Part shown: in pieces, positions 26,489 through 35,464 of the stretch
Numbering within the stretch: position 1 is the first letter of the stretch
How the letters are laid out: the number at the start of each line of letters is the position of its first letter
Assembly: GCA_963702305.1 (NCBI GenBank)
Contig: CAVPBX010000008.1
Span: 1 to 64,000, forward strand
DNA from: PALSA-693 sp963702305
Lineage (GTDB): Bacteria > Actinomycetota > Acidimicrobiia > Acidimicrobiales > Palsa-688
DNA: 64,000 nucleotides
Direction: 5' to 3'
Notes under the pieces: model-generated
The model's database searches: none
Seen by the model: only the letters and a program-made list of their open reading frames with translations
Told to the model about the DNA's origin: nothing
Made by a program: the position numbers and the translations under genes

Positions 26489-27626
26489 GTGACGCCTTGG
26501 TATCGCCACCACCGCGTCGTGCTGTTGGCGATCACCCTGGCCACTGCCGGGCTGGTGGCGGGTCTGGTGGCGGGCGACGTCTTCTCCGGCGGCCCGGCCC
26601 GACGCGCCACCAACGCCGGCGGCACGGGGGGAGCGGGCGGCACGGGGGGCGCAGGGGGCCAGGCGGCTGCCAGCGCGGAGCAGTGGATCCGCTCCGTCGG
26701 CACCGATCTCAACCCGATCAGCGGCACGTTGATCGGACTGGTGCAATCGACTCAGAGCTGGGCGGAGGGCACGTCGAGCCCCGCCGCCCTCGATGCGCAG
26801 ATCAGTGCCGACATGGCGGGATTTCAGCAGACCTTGGGCAACCTCGACGCCCAGGCTCCCCCGACTTCCGCGCCCGCGGCCAAGCGGATGTCGATCGACG
26901 CCATCGACCTGTATGTGGCGGCGTTCCGGTTGGAAGCGGCCGCCACCAAGCTCCCCCCGGGCCCGTTGGCGCGCCAGCTGCAGCTGTCGTTTGCCCGCAT
27001 CCGCGAGCTCGGCGACCGGGTGTACGACCTCGGCACCACGCTGGCGTCGCTCGACATCCCGCCCGCGGCGAGCGTGGCCGGACCCTCGAACCGCCCGGCC
27101 GATGTGCCGTCGTGGCCGGATTTGGGCTTGGCGGCCGGCCCGCCGCTGGACGCCCAGCCGCCGCCACCCGCCAGCACCATTTCCCACCTATCAGACCACT
27201 CGCCCGCAGCAATCCGTCGCGGGATGGGTCGCCTCCGTCGCCCGCGCCGGCGTGCCGACCGCGGCCGAGGAGCGCCGGCTCATCGACTCCGGGCGCGTCG
27301 ACGGGTTACGGACCGGCGCCGACCAACTGCAGGCCGCCGTGGACTTGCTCGATCGGACCAGCGACCCCTACCAGCAACGGGCGGCCAGCACCCAGACGCG
27401 CCTCAGCCTGCTCGTCGCCGGAGAAGCGTTGCGCGCTGCCGAGGCCTCGCGACTGGCGGTCGGCGCCCCGACAGCCAATTCGCCGCTGCTCGCCACGGCC
27501 CAGGTGTTGGCCTTGATCGGCGACGACATGTGGGACTCGCAGCTGCTCGGCCCGCGCCAGGTGGGATTCCCGACGAATCTGTTGAGCCCCGCCGCGCTGA
27601 CCCACCCGCCGGCCATCGGCGGCTAA
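26489..27626 (+). CDS. Anchored Gly-rich extracytoplasmic protein, frameshifted
   Basis: From a GTG just after the TetR stop, the protein begins with a membrane anchor or signal (HHRVVLLAITLATAGLVAGLV) and a Gly-rich linker. Helical segments follow (AEQWIRSVGTDLNPISGTLIGL, IDLYVAAFRLEAAATKL, SFARIRELGDRVYDLGTTL). Near 27180, in GCACCATTTCCCACC, the coding signal moves to another frame: FPTYQTTRPQQSVAGWVASV, then TQTRLSLLVAGEALRAAEAS, ending THPPAIGG at 27626. One indel restores a protein of about 378 residues. I do not recognise the family. It is probably co-transcribed with the TetR gene. Confidence 0.55.
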
Positions 27627-27639
27627 CGGGCCCAGGTTC

Positions 27640-28608
27640 CTACCGGGCCGCCAATCGCTCGAAGAAGGTTGCCGCCGGCATGGTCCCCGGGGGGACGCCG
27701 GCCCGGGCCAGGTCGAATGCCACTTCCTGCAGGACGGCGTTCACCGGAGTCGGGACGCCGCACCGCCGGCCCAGGAGGACGATCTCACCGTTGAGGTAGT
27801 CGCTCTCGATGGTACCGGTCCCCCGCTGCAGGCTCTGCCAGCTGGAACCACCTCCTCGAGGTCGGCCATCGATCTCCTCCACCGTCAGGAGGTGGTCGCG
27901 TCGGGCGGCATCCTCTTCCGCCGAAGCGAAGTCGATGCCGGCCGCGTGGAGGCAGGCGACCCCCTCGTCGCGGGCGAGTGCGGAGATCTCCGATCGGGCA
28001 TCGGGGACGAATACCGCCTCCACGGCATTGCCCAAATTCATCAACAGCTTGCAGTACTTCCAGCGCATGATGTCCGCTCGGTCCACCGAATCGAACCGGG
28101 CCGCGCCGAAGGCGGCTGCCAGCCGACGACTGAACTGGTCACGACCAGTGGGGTACCGGCCCACGTCGAGCAGGCCGGGAATCGGCGACGAGAAAGCCTG
28201 GACGACCCCAGGCTCGAGGTGGGCGGCGGGACACATGACGCACACCCCATAGACGTTGGCGAACAGTCGCAGGGCGGCCCGTTCGTTGTCGACGCCGTTT
28301 TGCAGGCAGACCACCGGCGTCGACGGTGGAACCGCGCGCCGCAGTGCCACCAACGCCGCGGGGGTGTCCTGCGACTTCATCCCCAGCAGGACCAGGTCGT
28401 CGGCGCCGATCTCCGCCTCGCCGGGGTCCTCCGCCACAGCCAGACGAACGACCCGGCGCCCAGCGGCTGACTCCACGGCCAGACCGGAGCTGCGGATGGC
28501 CGTGCCGTGGGCGCCCCGAGCGATCACCAGGACATCCTCACCTGACTCCGCGAGCTGGGCCGCGACCAAGCCACCGATGGCGCCGGCCCCATACATGACG
28601 TACCGCAT
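27640..28608 (-). CDS. panE: 2-dehydropantoate 2-reductase (ketopantoate reductase)
   Basis: 322 residues. The N-terminal NADPH-binding motif is MRYVMYGAGAIGGLVAAQLA. Next come VLLGMKSQDTPAAL and VVCLQNGVDNE, then the helical domain with IMRWKYCKLLMNLGNAVEAV, whose Lys is the catalytic lysine position of the family, and YLNGEIVLLGRRCGVPTPVN. PanE reduces ketopantoate to pantoate in the pathway to pantothenate and CoA. Several actinobacterial paralogues act on other 2-keto compounds, so the exact substrate is not certain. It converges with the gene at 26489. Confidence 0.88.
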   Translation of the reverse strand: MRYVMYGAGAIGGLVAAQLAESGEDVLVIARGAHGTAIRSSGLAVESAAGRRVVRLAVAEDPGEAEIGADDLVLLGMKSQDTPAALVALRRAVPPSTPVVCLQNGVDNERAALRLFANVYGVCVMCPAAHLEPGVVQAFSSPIPGLLDVGRYPTGRDQFSRRLAAAFGAARFDSVDRADIMRWKYCKLLMNLGNAVEAVFVPDARSEISALARDEGVACLHAAGIDFASAEEDAARRDHLLTVEEIDGRPRGGGSSWQSLQRGTGTIESDYLNGEIVLLGRRCGVPTPVNAVLQEVAFDLARAGVPPGTMPAATFFERLAAR

Positions 28609-28647
28609 ACCCCCACCCTGGCACAGCCGGTGACCACTCTCCGGCCT

Positions 28648-28686
28648 GGCTGGGCGGCGGCGGGACTACCCGGCCGCCGCCCAGCC
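28648..28686 (-). terminator. Strong hairpin after the secreted protein gene
   Basis: GGCTGGGCGGCGGC pairs perfectly with GCCGCCGCCCAGCC (14 base pairs, 11-base loop). The palindrome TGAGGCGCCTCA overlaps the gene's stop just beside it. It lies between the end of the minus-strand gene at 28696 and the start of panE and probably ends transcription. No T-run is present, as is common in high-GC actinobacteria. Confidence 0.6.
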
Positions 28687-28695
28687 TGAGGCGCC

Positions 28696-29271
28696 TCAGG
28701 CGGCCGGGCCGGCCGAGCCGGAGGAGCTCGTCGGCCCGCCGTAGCCGCCCTGCGGGGCGCCGCCGGGACCACCCCCGGGGAGTTCGCCGCTGCCGGCGCC
28801 GCCGCCGTCAGCAGTCGGCCGGTCGAGCGCCTCGTTGCCGGCGTGCAGATGGGCGATCGTCTTGGTGGTGCCGGACGTGACGTAGTCGAACGTGACCTTG
28901 TCGCCGACGGCCAGGTTGGACAAGGCGGCCTCTCCGTTCTTATCGATGTCACTGTTGGCCACCACCGCGTAGGTGGTCGCGGTGCCGCTGCTCGCGGTGA
29001 TGGTCACGCTCGCGCTTCCGACCGCACTCACCGTCCCGCTCTGATCCAGTCCGTGGGGGGCGCCATTCGCGGGGGCCGGCCGCGTCGTCGACACCGCCCC
29101 ACTGGAGCTGGAACCGGTCGAGCCGGAGTTGGACACGGTCGCCGCACCGGCCGTCGCGGTGGTGGCCAGATAGCCCCCTCCTGCAGCCCCGGCAGTGAGC
29201 AGGGCCGAACCTGCCAGCCATCGTCGAGCTCGAGTGGATAGGGACCAGGGTTGACGGCTGTTCTGCGGCAC
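28696..29271 (-). CDS. Secreted protein with an OB-like (DUF5666-type) domain
   Basis: 191 residues. A twin-basic signal region (RARRWLAGSALLTAGAAGGGYLA) is followed by a Ser/Thr/Gly linker. The core GTVSAVGSASVTITASSGTA then YAVVANSDI and LAVGDKVTFDYVTSG is typical of small extracytoplasmic OB-fold repeats found with DUF5666. The C-terminus is a Gly/Pro-rich tail. The function is unknown. It lies on its own, with a strong hairpin at its end. Confidence 0.6.
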   Translation of the reverse strand: MPQNSRQPWSLSTRARRWLAGSALLTAGAAGGGYLATTATAGAATVSNSGSTGSSSSGAVSTTRPAPANGAPHGLDQSGTVSAVGSASVTITASSGTATTYAVVANSDIDKNGEAALSNLAVGDKVTFDYVTSGTTKTIAHLHAGNEALDRPTADGGGAGSGELPGGGPGGAPQGGYGGPTSSSGSAGPAA

Positions 29272-29369
29272 GGGCTACTCCTTCTCGTCAGAGGCGATGC
29301 CATCCGGCTCGCGGTGTCGACTGTGGTGCAGCTCCCTGGGAGCGTCCCGCGGCCTGCCTGTGAGCCAGA

Positions 29370-29963
29370 TCAGAACCGGGGCCGCGACGACACCACCCGG
29401 GGTGGCGGCGGCTTGGCGGGACAGCTGATCAGGTGATCGTCGACAACGCCCACCGCCTGCAGAAAGGCGTACACGATGGTGGTCCCCACGAACGTGAACC
29501 CCCGCCGTTTGAGGTCCTTGCTGATCCGGTCGGAGAGCTCGGTGCGGGCGGGGACATCGGCCATGGCGCGGGGGCGGTTGACCACCGGACCGCCGTCCAC
29601 CCAAGCCCACAGATACTCGGCGAATGATCCCTCGGCCTCGCAGGTGGCCAGAAAAGCCCGGGCATTGGTGACAGTGGCCCGCACCTTCAACCGGTTGCGG
29701 ACAATCCCCGGATCCAGGAGGAGGGCGGCCACCCGGGCCTCGTCGTATCCGGCGACACGGGCCGGGTCGAAGTCGTCGAACGCCCGGCGGTAGTTCGCCC
29801 GCTTGGCCAGGATCGTCGACCACGAGAGCCCCGCTTGGGCGCCCTCCAGGATCAGCATTTCAAAAAGATGACGATCGTCGCGGGAGGGCACGCCCCACTC
29901 TTCGTCGTGATAGGCGCGCATGGCCGCAGACCCGTCGGCCCAGGGGCACCGTTCACCGGACAT
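29370..29963 (-). CDS. tag: DNA-3-methyladenine glycosylase I
   Basis: 197 residues from the ATG at 29963. It shows RCPWADG at the start (zinc-binding Cys), AYHDEEWGVPSRDDRHLFEMLILEG with the catalytic-pocket Glu near residue 40, QAGLSWSTIL, and the closing FTFVGTTIVYAFLQAVGVVDDH that contributes the remaining zinc ligands. It removes 3-methyladenine from alkylated DNA by base-flipping hydrolysis. The longer open frame to 30065 adds nothing family-like. It is divergent from the response-regulator operon. Confidence 0.93.
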   Translation of the reverse strand: MSGERCPWADGSAAMRAYHDEEWGVPSRDDRHLFEMLILEGAQAGLSWSTILAKRANYRRAFDDFDPARVAGYDEARVAALLLDPGIVRNRLKVRATVTNARAFLATCEAEGSFAEYLWAWVDGGPVVNRPRAMADVPARTELSDRISKDLKRRGFTFVGTTIVYAFLQAVGVVDDHLISCPAKPPPPRVVSSRPRF

Positions 29964-30130
29964 CGCCTGATGGTAGAGGCGACGGTGACCACCTACGATC
30001 GGCGGCGGAGTCCACGCGGCTTCCGTGCTGGCGGGCGCGCCCCGGGTAACGTTCACAGCGGGCACTCAGCCGGGGCTCAGACCACCGGCAGTTGCCACCG
30101 GCATCCTGGGAATCAGGAGGTGCACATCTG

Positions 30131-30829
30131 ATGACGATGGGGATCGCCAAACAACGAGTGCTGGTCGTCGACGACGAACCGTCGATCGTCGACGCGGTAG
30201 CCACGTCGCTGCGCTACGAGGGGTTCGAAGTCGACGAAGCCGCCACCGGGCGATCAGCCCTGGCGTCGGCGCAGGCCAACCCGCCGGACATGATCGTGCT
30301 CGACGTCATGCTGCCGGACCTGGACGGGATCGAAGTGACCCGCCGGCTCCGCGCCGACGGGATCCGGGTCCCGATCCTGTTCCTGACGGCGCGCGCCGCC
30401 GTGGAGGACAAGGTCGCGGGCCTCACGGTCGGCGGGGACGACTACGTCACCAAACCGTTCTCGCTGGCAGAGATCGTGGCTCGAACGCACGCCATCCTGC
30501 GCCGCACGCACGGCGAGGCCGACCAGGACAACCGGCTCCGCTTCGCCGACGTCGAGATGGACGAGGACTCCCACGAAGTGTGGCGGGCCGAACAGATCAT
30601 CCAGCTCACCGCCACCGAGTTCAGCCTGCTCCGGTTCTTCCTGCTCAACCCCCGGCGGGTGCTGTCCAAGGCCCAGATCCTCGACCACGTCTGGCACTAC
30701 GACTTCGGTGGCGACGCCAACATCGTCGAGACCTATGTCAGCTACCTCCGGAAGAAGCTCGATGCCCTCGGGCCGCCGTTGATCCAGACCATCCGGCTCG
30801 TTGGGTACGCGCTGCGAGAGCCGGGTTAG
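30131..30829 (+). CDS. OmpR-family response regulator
   Basis: 232 residues from the ATG at 30131, which has AGGAGG upstream; earlier starts are less likely. The receiver domain has VLVVDDE, the phosphoacceptor Asp58 in MIVLDVMLPD, LTARA and the switch Lys in DDYVTKPFSL. The C-terminal winged helix ends LIQTIRLVGYALREPG with the usual ILDHVW and VETYVSYLRKKL. It pairs with the kinase gene that follows after 3 bases. A role in the cell envelope is suggested by the glycosyltransferases in the same run. Confidence 0.95.
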   Translation: MTMGIAKQRVLVVDDEPSIVDAVATSLRYEGFEVDEAATGRSALASAQANPPDMIVLDVMLPDLDGIEVTRRLRADGIRVPILFLTARAAVEDKVAGLTVGGDDYVTKPFSLAEIVARTHAILRRTHGEADQDNRLRFADVEMDEDSHEVWRAEQIIQLTATEFSLLRFFLLNPRRVLSKAQILDHVWHYDFGGDANIVETYVSYLRKKLDALGPPLIQTIRLVGYALREPG

Positions 30830-30832
30830 CGC

Positions 30833-32308
30833 GTGTCGCTGCGCACCCGCCTCCTGCTGGCGCTGGGGGTGGTGGCAGTAGCGGCGCTGCTCGCCGCCGA
30901 CGTGGCGACCTACACGTCGCTGCGCTCGTTCCTCCTCAACCGCGTTGATCAGGGGCTCGAGCAAACGCATGCACCCATCGAGAACGCGCTCGACGCGGGC
31001 CAGGGCTGCGAACAACCCGCTGGCGGAGGTGGGCAACCTGGCGGCGGAGGACCGCCGGGGGGCGGCTTCCCCTCGAGCACCTACATAGCCGTCCGTAGCG
31101 GGACCAAGCTGTCAATCTGCGTCCAGACCCACGACCCATCCACCCAACAGCAGTTGAGCCCGCGACTCCCGGCCCAGATCACCGGCTACTCGCTACAGGG
31201 AGACTCGCGCGAGGAAACCGTGTACTTCGACGCCCCCTCCGTCCAGAAAGGCGGACCGGAGTTCCGGGTCCGGGCGTCCATCCTCCAAAATAACGGCGGG
31301 ACGCTCATTCTGGCCGTGTCGCTATCGGACACCAACGCCACCCTGCACCGGCTGCTGCTCATCGAGCTGGCCGTCACGGGGGCCGCGCTCCTCCTGGCCG
31401 TCCTCATCGGCTGGTGGTTGGTGCAGCTCGGGTTGCGTCCGCTGCGTGACATCGAACGGACCGCCGGCGCCATCGCCGACGGCGAGCTCGGGCAGCGCGT
31501 CCCGGGTGAAAACCGCAAGACCGAGGTGGGCCGCCTCGCCGGCGCCCTGAACGTCATGCTGGGCCGAATCCAGGATGCCTTCGCAGCGCGCGACGCGACG
31601 GAGTCGGCCCTTCGTGCGTCCGAGGGCCGGTTGCGGCGCTTCGTGGCGGACGCGTCGCATGAGCTGCGCACCCCGGTGGCCGCGGTCTCGGCCTACGCCG
31701 AACTGTTCGAACGGGGCGCCGAAAGCCGCCCCCAGGACCTGGCCCGAGTCATGAGCGGCATCAGGGGAGAGACCGCTCGCATGGGTCATCTGGTCGAGGA
31801 CCTGCTGCTGCTGGCGCATCTGGACGAAAGCCGGCCGATCGAACGGTCGCCCGTCGACCTCGTCGAGGTGGCGTCCGACGCCGTGGAGGCCGCCCGCATT
31901 GTCGGACCAGGGTGGCCGATCCGATTCGACGGTGGTCCACCGGTCGTGGTCTCCGGGGACCGCAGCCAGCTGCGCCAGGTGTTGGACAACCTGATCTCCA
32001 ACGTACGGTCGCACACCCCTTCCGGCACCGCGGCCACCGTCGCGGTCACCGCGGAAGGCCAGGAGGCGGTCTGTCGCGTCGAGGACGAAGGGCCCGGGAT
32101 CACCGCCGACGAAGCCGGTCGGCTGTTCGAGCGGTTCTTCCGGGTGGATCCCTCCCGGTCGCGCGCCAGCGGCGGCGCAGGCCTGGGGCTCTCGATCGTG
32201 GCCGCCATCGTGGCGGCCCACGGCGGCACCGTGGCCGCCGCCCCGGCCAACGGCCGGGGCGCGGCCTTCACCGTGCGCCTCCCGCTGCTCATCGACACGG
32301 AGGCGTAG
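30833..32308 (+). CDS. Membrane sensor histidine kinase
   Basis: 491 residues from a GTG. A first membrane helix (about 5-27) leads to a periplasmic sensor of ~145 residues that contains a Gly/Pro loop (GGGGQPGGGGPPGGGFP) and the strand-rich AQITGYSLQGDSREETVYF. A second helix follows (about 173-195), then a HAMP domain, HisKA with the phospho-His at residue 276 in DASHELRTPVAAV, and the ATPase domain with NLISNVRSH, DEGPGI and GLGLSIVAAIV. This is a complete OmpR-type kinase for the regulator just upstream. The signal is unknown. Confidence 0.94.
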   Translation: MSLRTRLLLALGVVAVAALLAADVATYTSLRSFLLNRVDQGLEQTHAPIENALDAGQGCEQPAGGGGQPGGGGPPGGGFPSSTYIAVRSGTKLSICVQTHDPSTQQQLSPRLPAQITGYSLQGDSREETVYFDAPSVQKGGPEFRVRASILQNNGGTLILAVSLSDTNATLHRLLLIELAVTGAALLLAVLIGWWLVQLGLRPLRDIERTAGAIADGELGQRVPGENRKTEVGRLAGALNVMLGRIQDAFAARDATESALRASEGRLRRFVADASHELRTPVAAVSAYAELFERGAESRPQDLARVMSGIRGETARMGHLVEDLLLLAHLDESRPIERSPVDLVEVASDAVEAARIVGPGWPIRFDGGPPVVVSGDRSQLRQVLDNLISNVRSHTPSGTAATVAVTAEGQEAVCRVEDEGPGITADEAGRLFERFFRVDPSRSRASGGAGLGLSIVAAIVAAHGGTVAAAPANGRGAAFTVRLPLLIDTEA

Positions 32309-32381
32309 ACCGCCCGGGATTGTGCGCGCGGGTCCAGTCGGCCCACAGCCGGTCTTCAGCATCCACCCGCATCCTTGCCGC

Positions 32382-33173
32382 ATGCCGATCACGGAAGTGG
32401 ATGTTGTCCTCGAGGTAGTGGTGCCGGTGTACAACGAGGAGCGGGTCCTCGAGACCAGCGTGCGCGAGTTGCGCGGCTACCTCGACACCCGCTTCCCGGT
32501 CACCTCGACCATCGTCATCGTCGACAACGCCAGCACCGACGGGACGTGGGAGATCGCCCGCCGTCTCCATGCGGACCTGACGGGCGTCGCCGCGGTCCAC
32601 GTGGACCGCAAGGGGCGCGGCCTGGCCCTGCGGACGGCATGGAGCGCCAGCGCCGCGGCCGTCGTCGCCTACATGGACGTCGATCTGTCGACCGGCCTCG
32701 ACGCCCTGCTGCCCCTGGTGGCGCCCCTGCTCTCTGGCCATTCCGATGTGGCGATCGGGTCGCGGTTGGCCCCCGGGGCCCGGGTGACCAGGGGGATCAA
32801 GCGAGAGGTGATCTCCCGGGCCTACAACCTGATCCTGCGGGGCGCCCTGCATACCCGCGTCGCCGATGCCCAGTGCGGCTTCAAGGCCCTGCGAGCCGAC
32901 GTCGCCAAGGAGCTGCTGCCCGCGATCGCCGACAACGGATGGTTCTTTGACACGGAACTCCTGGTGCGGGCCGCCCGTCAAGGCCTCCGCATCCACGAGG
33001 TGCCGGTGGACTGGGTCGAGGATCCCGACTCGAGAGTGGACCTCGTCCGTACCGCCTGGGACGACCTGAAAGGCATCTGGCGCCTGCGCCGCGACGCCGC
33101 CACCGCACCGGCGCCTCCGGTCACCGCGGCGTCCCGTCGGGCCGCCCTGGCCACGTGGGGTCAGCCGCGATGA
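32382..33173 (+). CDS. GT2 glycosyltransferase (polyprenyl-phosphate sugar synthase type)
   Basis: 263 residues from the ATG at 32382. It contains LEVVVPVYNEERVLETSV, VIVDNASTDGTWEIA, VHVDRKGRGLALRTAWSASAA, the metal-binding YMDVDLSTGLDALLPLV, and AIGSRLAPGARV through DAQCGFKALRADVAKELLP. This is the DPM1/GtrB pattern of enzymes that put a sugar on undecaprenyl phosphate at the inner face. No C-terminal membrane helices are present. It overlaps the GT39 gene by ATGA and so probably supplies its lipid-linked sugar, as in the YkcC-YkcB pair. Confidence 0.88.
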   Translation: MPITEVDVVLEVVVPVYNEERVLETSVRELRGYLDTRFPVTSTIVIVDNASTDGTWEIARRLHADLTGVAAVHVDRKGRGLALRTAWSASAAAVVAYMDVDLSTGLDALLPLVAPLLSGHSDVAIGSRLAPGARVTRGIKREVISRAYNLILRGALHTRVADAQCGFKALRADVAKELLPAIADNGWFFDTELLVRAARQGLRIHEVPVDWVEDPDSRVDLVRTAWDDLKGIWRLRRDAATAPAPPVTAASRRAALATWGQPR

Positions 33174-35248
33174 GCGCAGTCACCGTCGACAGCCCGGCCG
33201 CGGATCCCATCTCGGAGGATCGCGACGGCTCGGGTGGGCATCGCAGCCGCATGGCCGGCCTCGTCCGAGGGCGCCCGGACGACCCGGTCTGGGTCCGGCC
33301 GGCGCTGGTCGGTCTGCTGCTCGCGACCGGCGCCCTCTACCTGGTGGACCTGAGCGCATCCGGTTGGGCCAACAGCTTCTACTCCGCCGCGGTGCAGGCC
33401 GGCACGAAGAGCTGGAAGGCGTTCTTCTTCGGATCCTTTGACTCCTCCAACTTCATCACCGTCGACAAGTCCCCCGCGGCCCTGTGGGTGATGGAGCTGT
33501 CGGCGCGCCTCTTCGGGGTCAACTCGTGGAGCATCCTCGTGCCCAACGCCCTCGAGGGAGTGGCGACCGTCGCCGTGCTGTACGCCACCGTGCGGCGTTG
33601 GTTTTCCCCCGCCGCCGCGCTCCTGGCCGGCGCGGTGGTCGCCCTGACGCCCGTGGCGGCCCTGATGTTTCGCTTCAACAATCCTGACGCGCTCCTGGTC
33701 CTGCTCTTGACCGGCGCCGCCTACGCCACCGTACGAGCCATCGAAGACGGCCGGACCCGCTGGGTCGTCCTGGCCGGCGGCCTGGTCGGGTTCGGCTTCC
33801 TGGCCAAGATGTTGCAGGCGTTCCTGGTGGCGCCGGCCTTGGGGCTGGTCATCCTGATGGCGGCGCCGGGTCCCATCAGCCGGCGCATCCGGCAGCTGGC
33901 GTACGGCGGGGTGGCCATGATGACGGCGGCCGGCTGGTGGGTGCTCGCGGTGCAGTTGACGCCGGCCGCGGACCGGCCATATGTCGGCGGCTCGCAGAAC
34001 AACAGCCTCTGGAATCTCATCTTCGGCTACAACGGGTTCGGCCGCCTCACGGGCAACGAGACCGGCAGTGTCGGCGGCGGGACCGGCGGCAGCCGCTGGG
34101 GGGTCACGGGCCTGACTCGCCTCTTCGGGGCCGACATGGGCTCGCAGATTTCCTGGTTGCTGCCCGCCGCGCTCATCCTGCTGGGCACCGGCATCGCCCT
34201 CACTTGGCGAGCCCGCCGCACCGACCGGACCCGAGCCGCCCTGGTGCTGTGGGGCGGATGGCTCCTCGTGAGCGGCGCGGCCTTCAGCCTGGGCCAGGGA
34301 ATCATCCATCCCTACTACACGGTGGCGCTGGCGCCGGCCATCGGGGCCATCGTCGGCATTGGCGTAGTCGCCGTGTGGCCGCGCCGGCACCAGACCGTCG
34401 GCCGGGTGGTGCTGGCGGCCGTGGTGGGCGTCACCGCGGTGTGGGCGTGGATCTTGATGGACCGCAGCCCGGCGTGGATGCCGGAACTGCGCGACCTGGT
34501 GCTGCTCGTCGGGCTGGCCGCCGCCGTCGGACTGCTGTTGTGGCCGTGGATCGCGACATGGACCCGGCGGGGGGTAGTGGCAGCCGCGGTGTTGGCGTCG
34601 TTGGCCGCGCCCGCGGCCTACACCCTCGACACCGTCGCCACCCCCCACTCGGGGTCCATCCCGACCGCCGGCCCCGCGGTCACCACCTCGGCCGGCTTCG
34701 GGCCGGGCGGAGGCGGCGGCCGTCCGTTCGCCGGCCGGGGCCTCCCGGGCGCGGCTCGGGCCGGTGGCGCCTTCACCGGTGGCCCTCCAGCCGGCGGGTT
34801 CGGTGGCTTCGCCGGCGGCGCGCCGCCAGGGGCCAGGGGTGGCCGCGTCGGGGGTGCCGGCGGCGGCCTACTCAATGCCAGCAGCCCCAGCGGGGCGCTG
34901 GTCAGCTACCTGGAGCAAGGCGCCAGCAGGTACCGGTGGATGCTGGCGACCGTGGGTGCCAATGAAGCGGCCGGCTACCAGCTGGCCACCGGCGACGCGG
35001 TGATGGCCATCGGCGGCTTCAACGGCAGCGACCCCACGCCCACCCTGGCCCAGTTCCAGAAGATGGTGAGCGCCGGCCAGATCCACTATTTCATCGCCAG
35101 CGGCGGTGGCGGATTCGGTGGCGGGGTCGGCAACTCCGGTACCGGCTCGCAAATCACGACCTGGGTCGTGGCGCACTTCGCTTCGACCACCGTCGGGGGG
35201 GTCACGGTGTACAACCTGGCCTCGCCCACGACGGGCGCTGCCACCTAG
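33170..35248 (+). CDS. ArnT/YkcB-like GT39 membrane glycosyltransferase
   Basis: 692 residues with many membrane helices, the first at about 42-60 (PALVGLLLATGALYLVDL). The active-site loop FDSSNFITVDKSPAALWVMELSARLFGVNSW and TPVAALMFRFNNPDALLVLLL are characteristic of ArnT-related enzymes that transfer a sugar from undecaprenyl phosphate to an acceptor outside the membrane. A long Gly/Pro/Ala-rich insert (about residues 505-575: GGGGGRPFAGRGLPGAARAGG) precedes a soluble C-terminal domain ending LASPTTGAAT. The acceptor is unknown; it could be wall polymer or protein. It is the last gene of the regulator-kinase-GT2 run. Confidence 0.85.
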   Translation: MSAVTVDSPAADPISEDRDGSGGHRSRMAGLVRGRPDDPVWVRPALVGLLLATGALYLVDLSASGWANSFYSAAVQAGTKSWKAFFFGSFDSSNFITVDKSPAALWVMELSARLFGVNSWSILVPNALEGVATVAVLYATVRRWFSPAAALLAGAVVALTPVAALMFRFNNPDALLVLLLTGAAYATVRAIEDGRTRWVVLAGGLVGFGFLAKMLQAFLVAPALGLVILMAAPGPISRRIRQLAYGGVAMMTAAGWWVLAVQLTPAADRPYVGGSQNNSLWNLIFGYNGFGRLTGNETGSVGGGTGGSRWGVTGLTRLFGADMGSQISWLLPAALILLGTGIALTWRARRTDRTRAALVLWGGWLLVSGAAFSLGQGIIHPYYTVALAPAIGAIVGIGVVAVWPRRHQTVGRVVLAAVVGVTAVWAWILMDRSPAWMPELRDLVLLVGLAAAVGLLLWPWIATWTRRGVVAAAVLASLAAPAAYTLDTVATPHSGSIPTAGPAVTTSAGFGPGGGGGRPFAGRGLPGAARAGGAFTGGPPAGGFGGFAGGAPPGARGGRVGGAGGGLLNASSPSGALVSYLEQGASRYRWMLATVGANEAAGYQLATGDAVMAIGGFNGSDPTPTLAQFQKMVSAGQIHYFIASGGGGFGGGVGNSGTGSQITTWVVAHFASTTVGGVTVYNLASPTTGAAT

Positions 35249-35464
35249 AATTTGGCGTCTACTTTGCCACCGAGTAGACCTCCGCGGCGTGCCCCAGCCT
35301 CGGGATGGCGCGGGGGCGCGGGTCGGTCCTGTATCGGGAGAATTGGGAGAGTTGGCACATTCTCTCGTCTCGTTCGACTGACCGGGACGGCGCCTGGATT
35401 TGGGTTACATCGGCGGGAGGTCGTCCGCTAGCGTCCGGGGCGCAATCGGGGGGAGGTTGGCGCC

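Noticed and set aside
31322..32434. 370-residue open frame antisense to the histidine kinase
   Set aside because: It overlaps a complete kinase with all motifs; no independent evidence supports it.
33161..34648. 495-residue open frame antisense to the GT39 gene
   Set aside because: The translation is a run of Gly/Gln/Arg/Pro without motifs, and the plus-strand gene is well supported.
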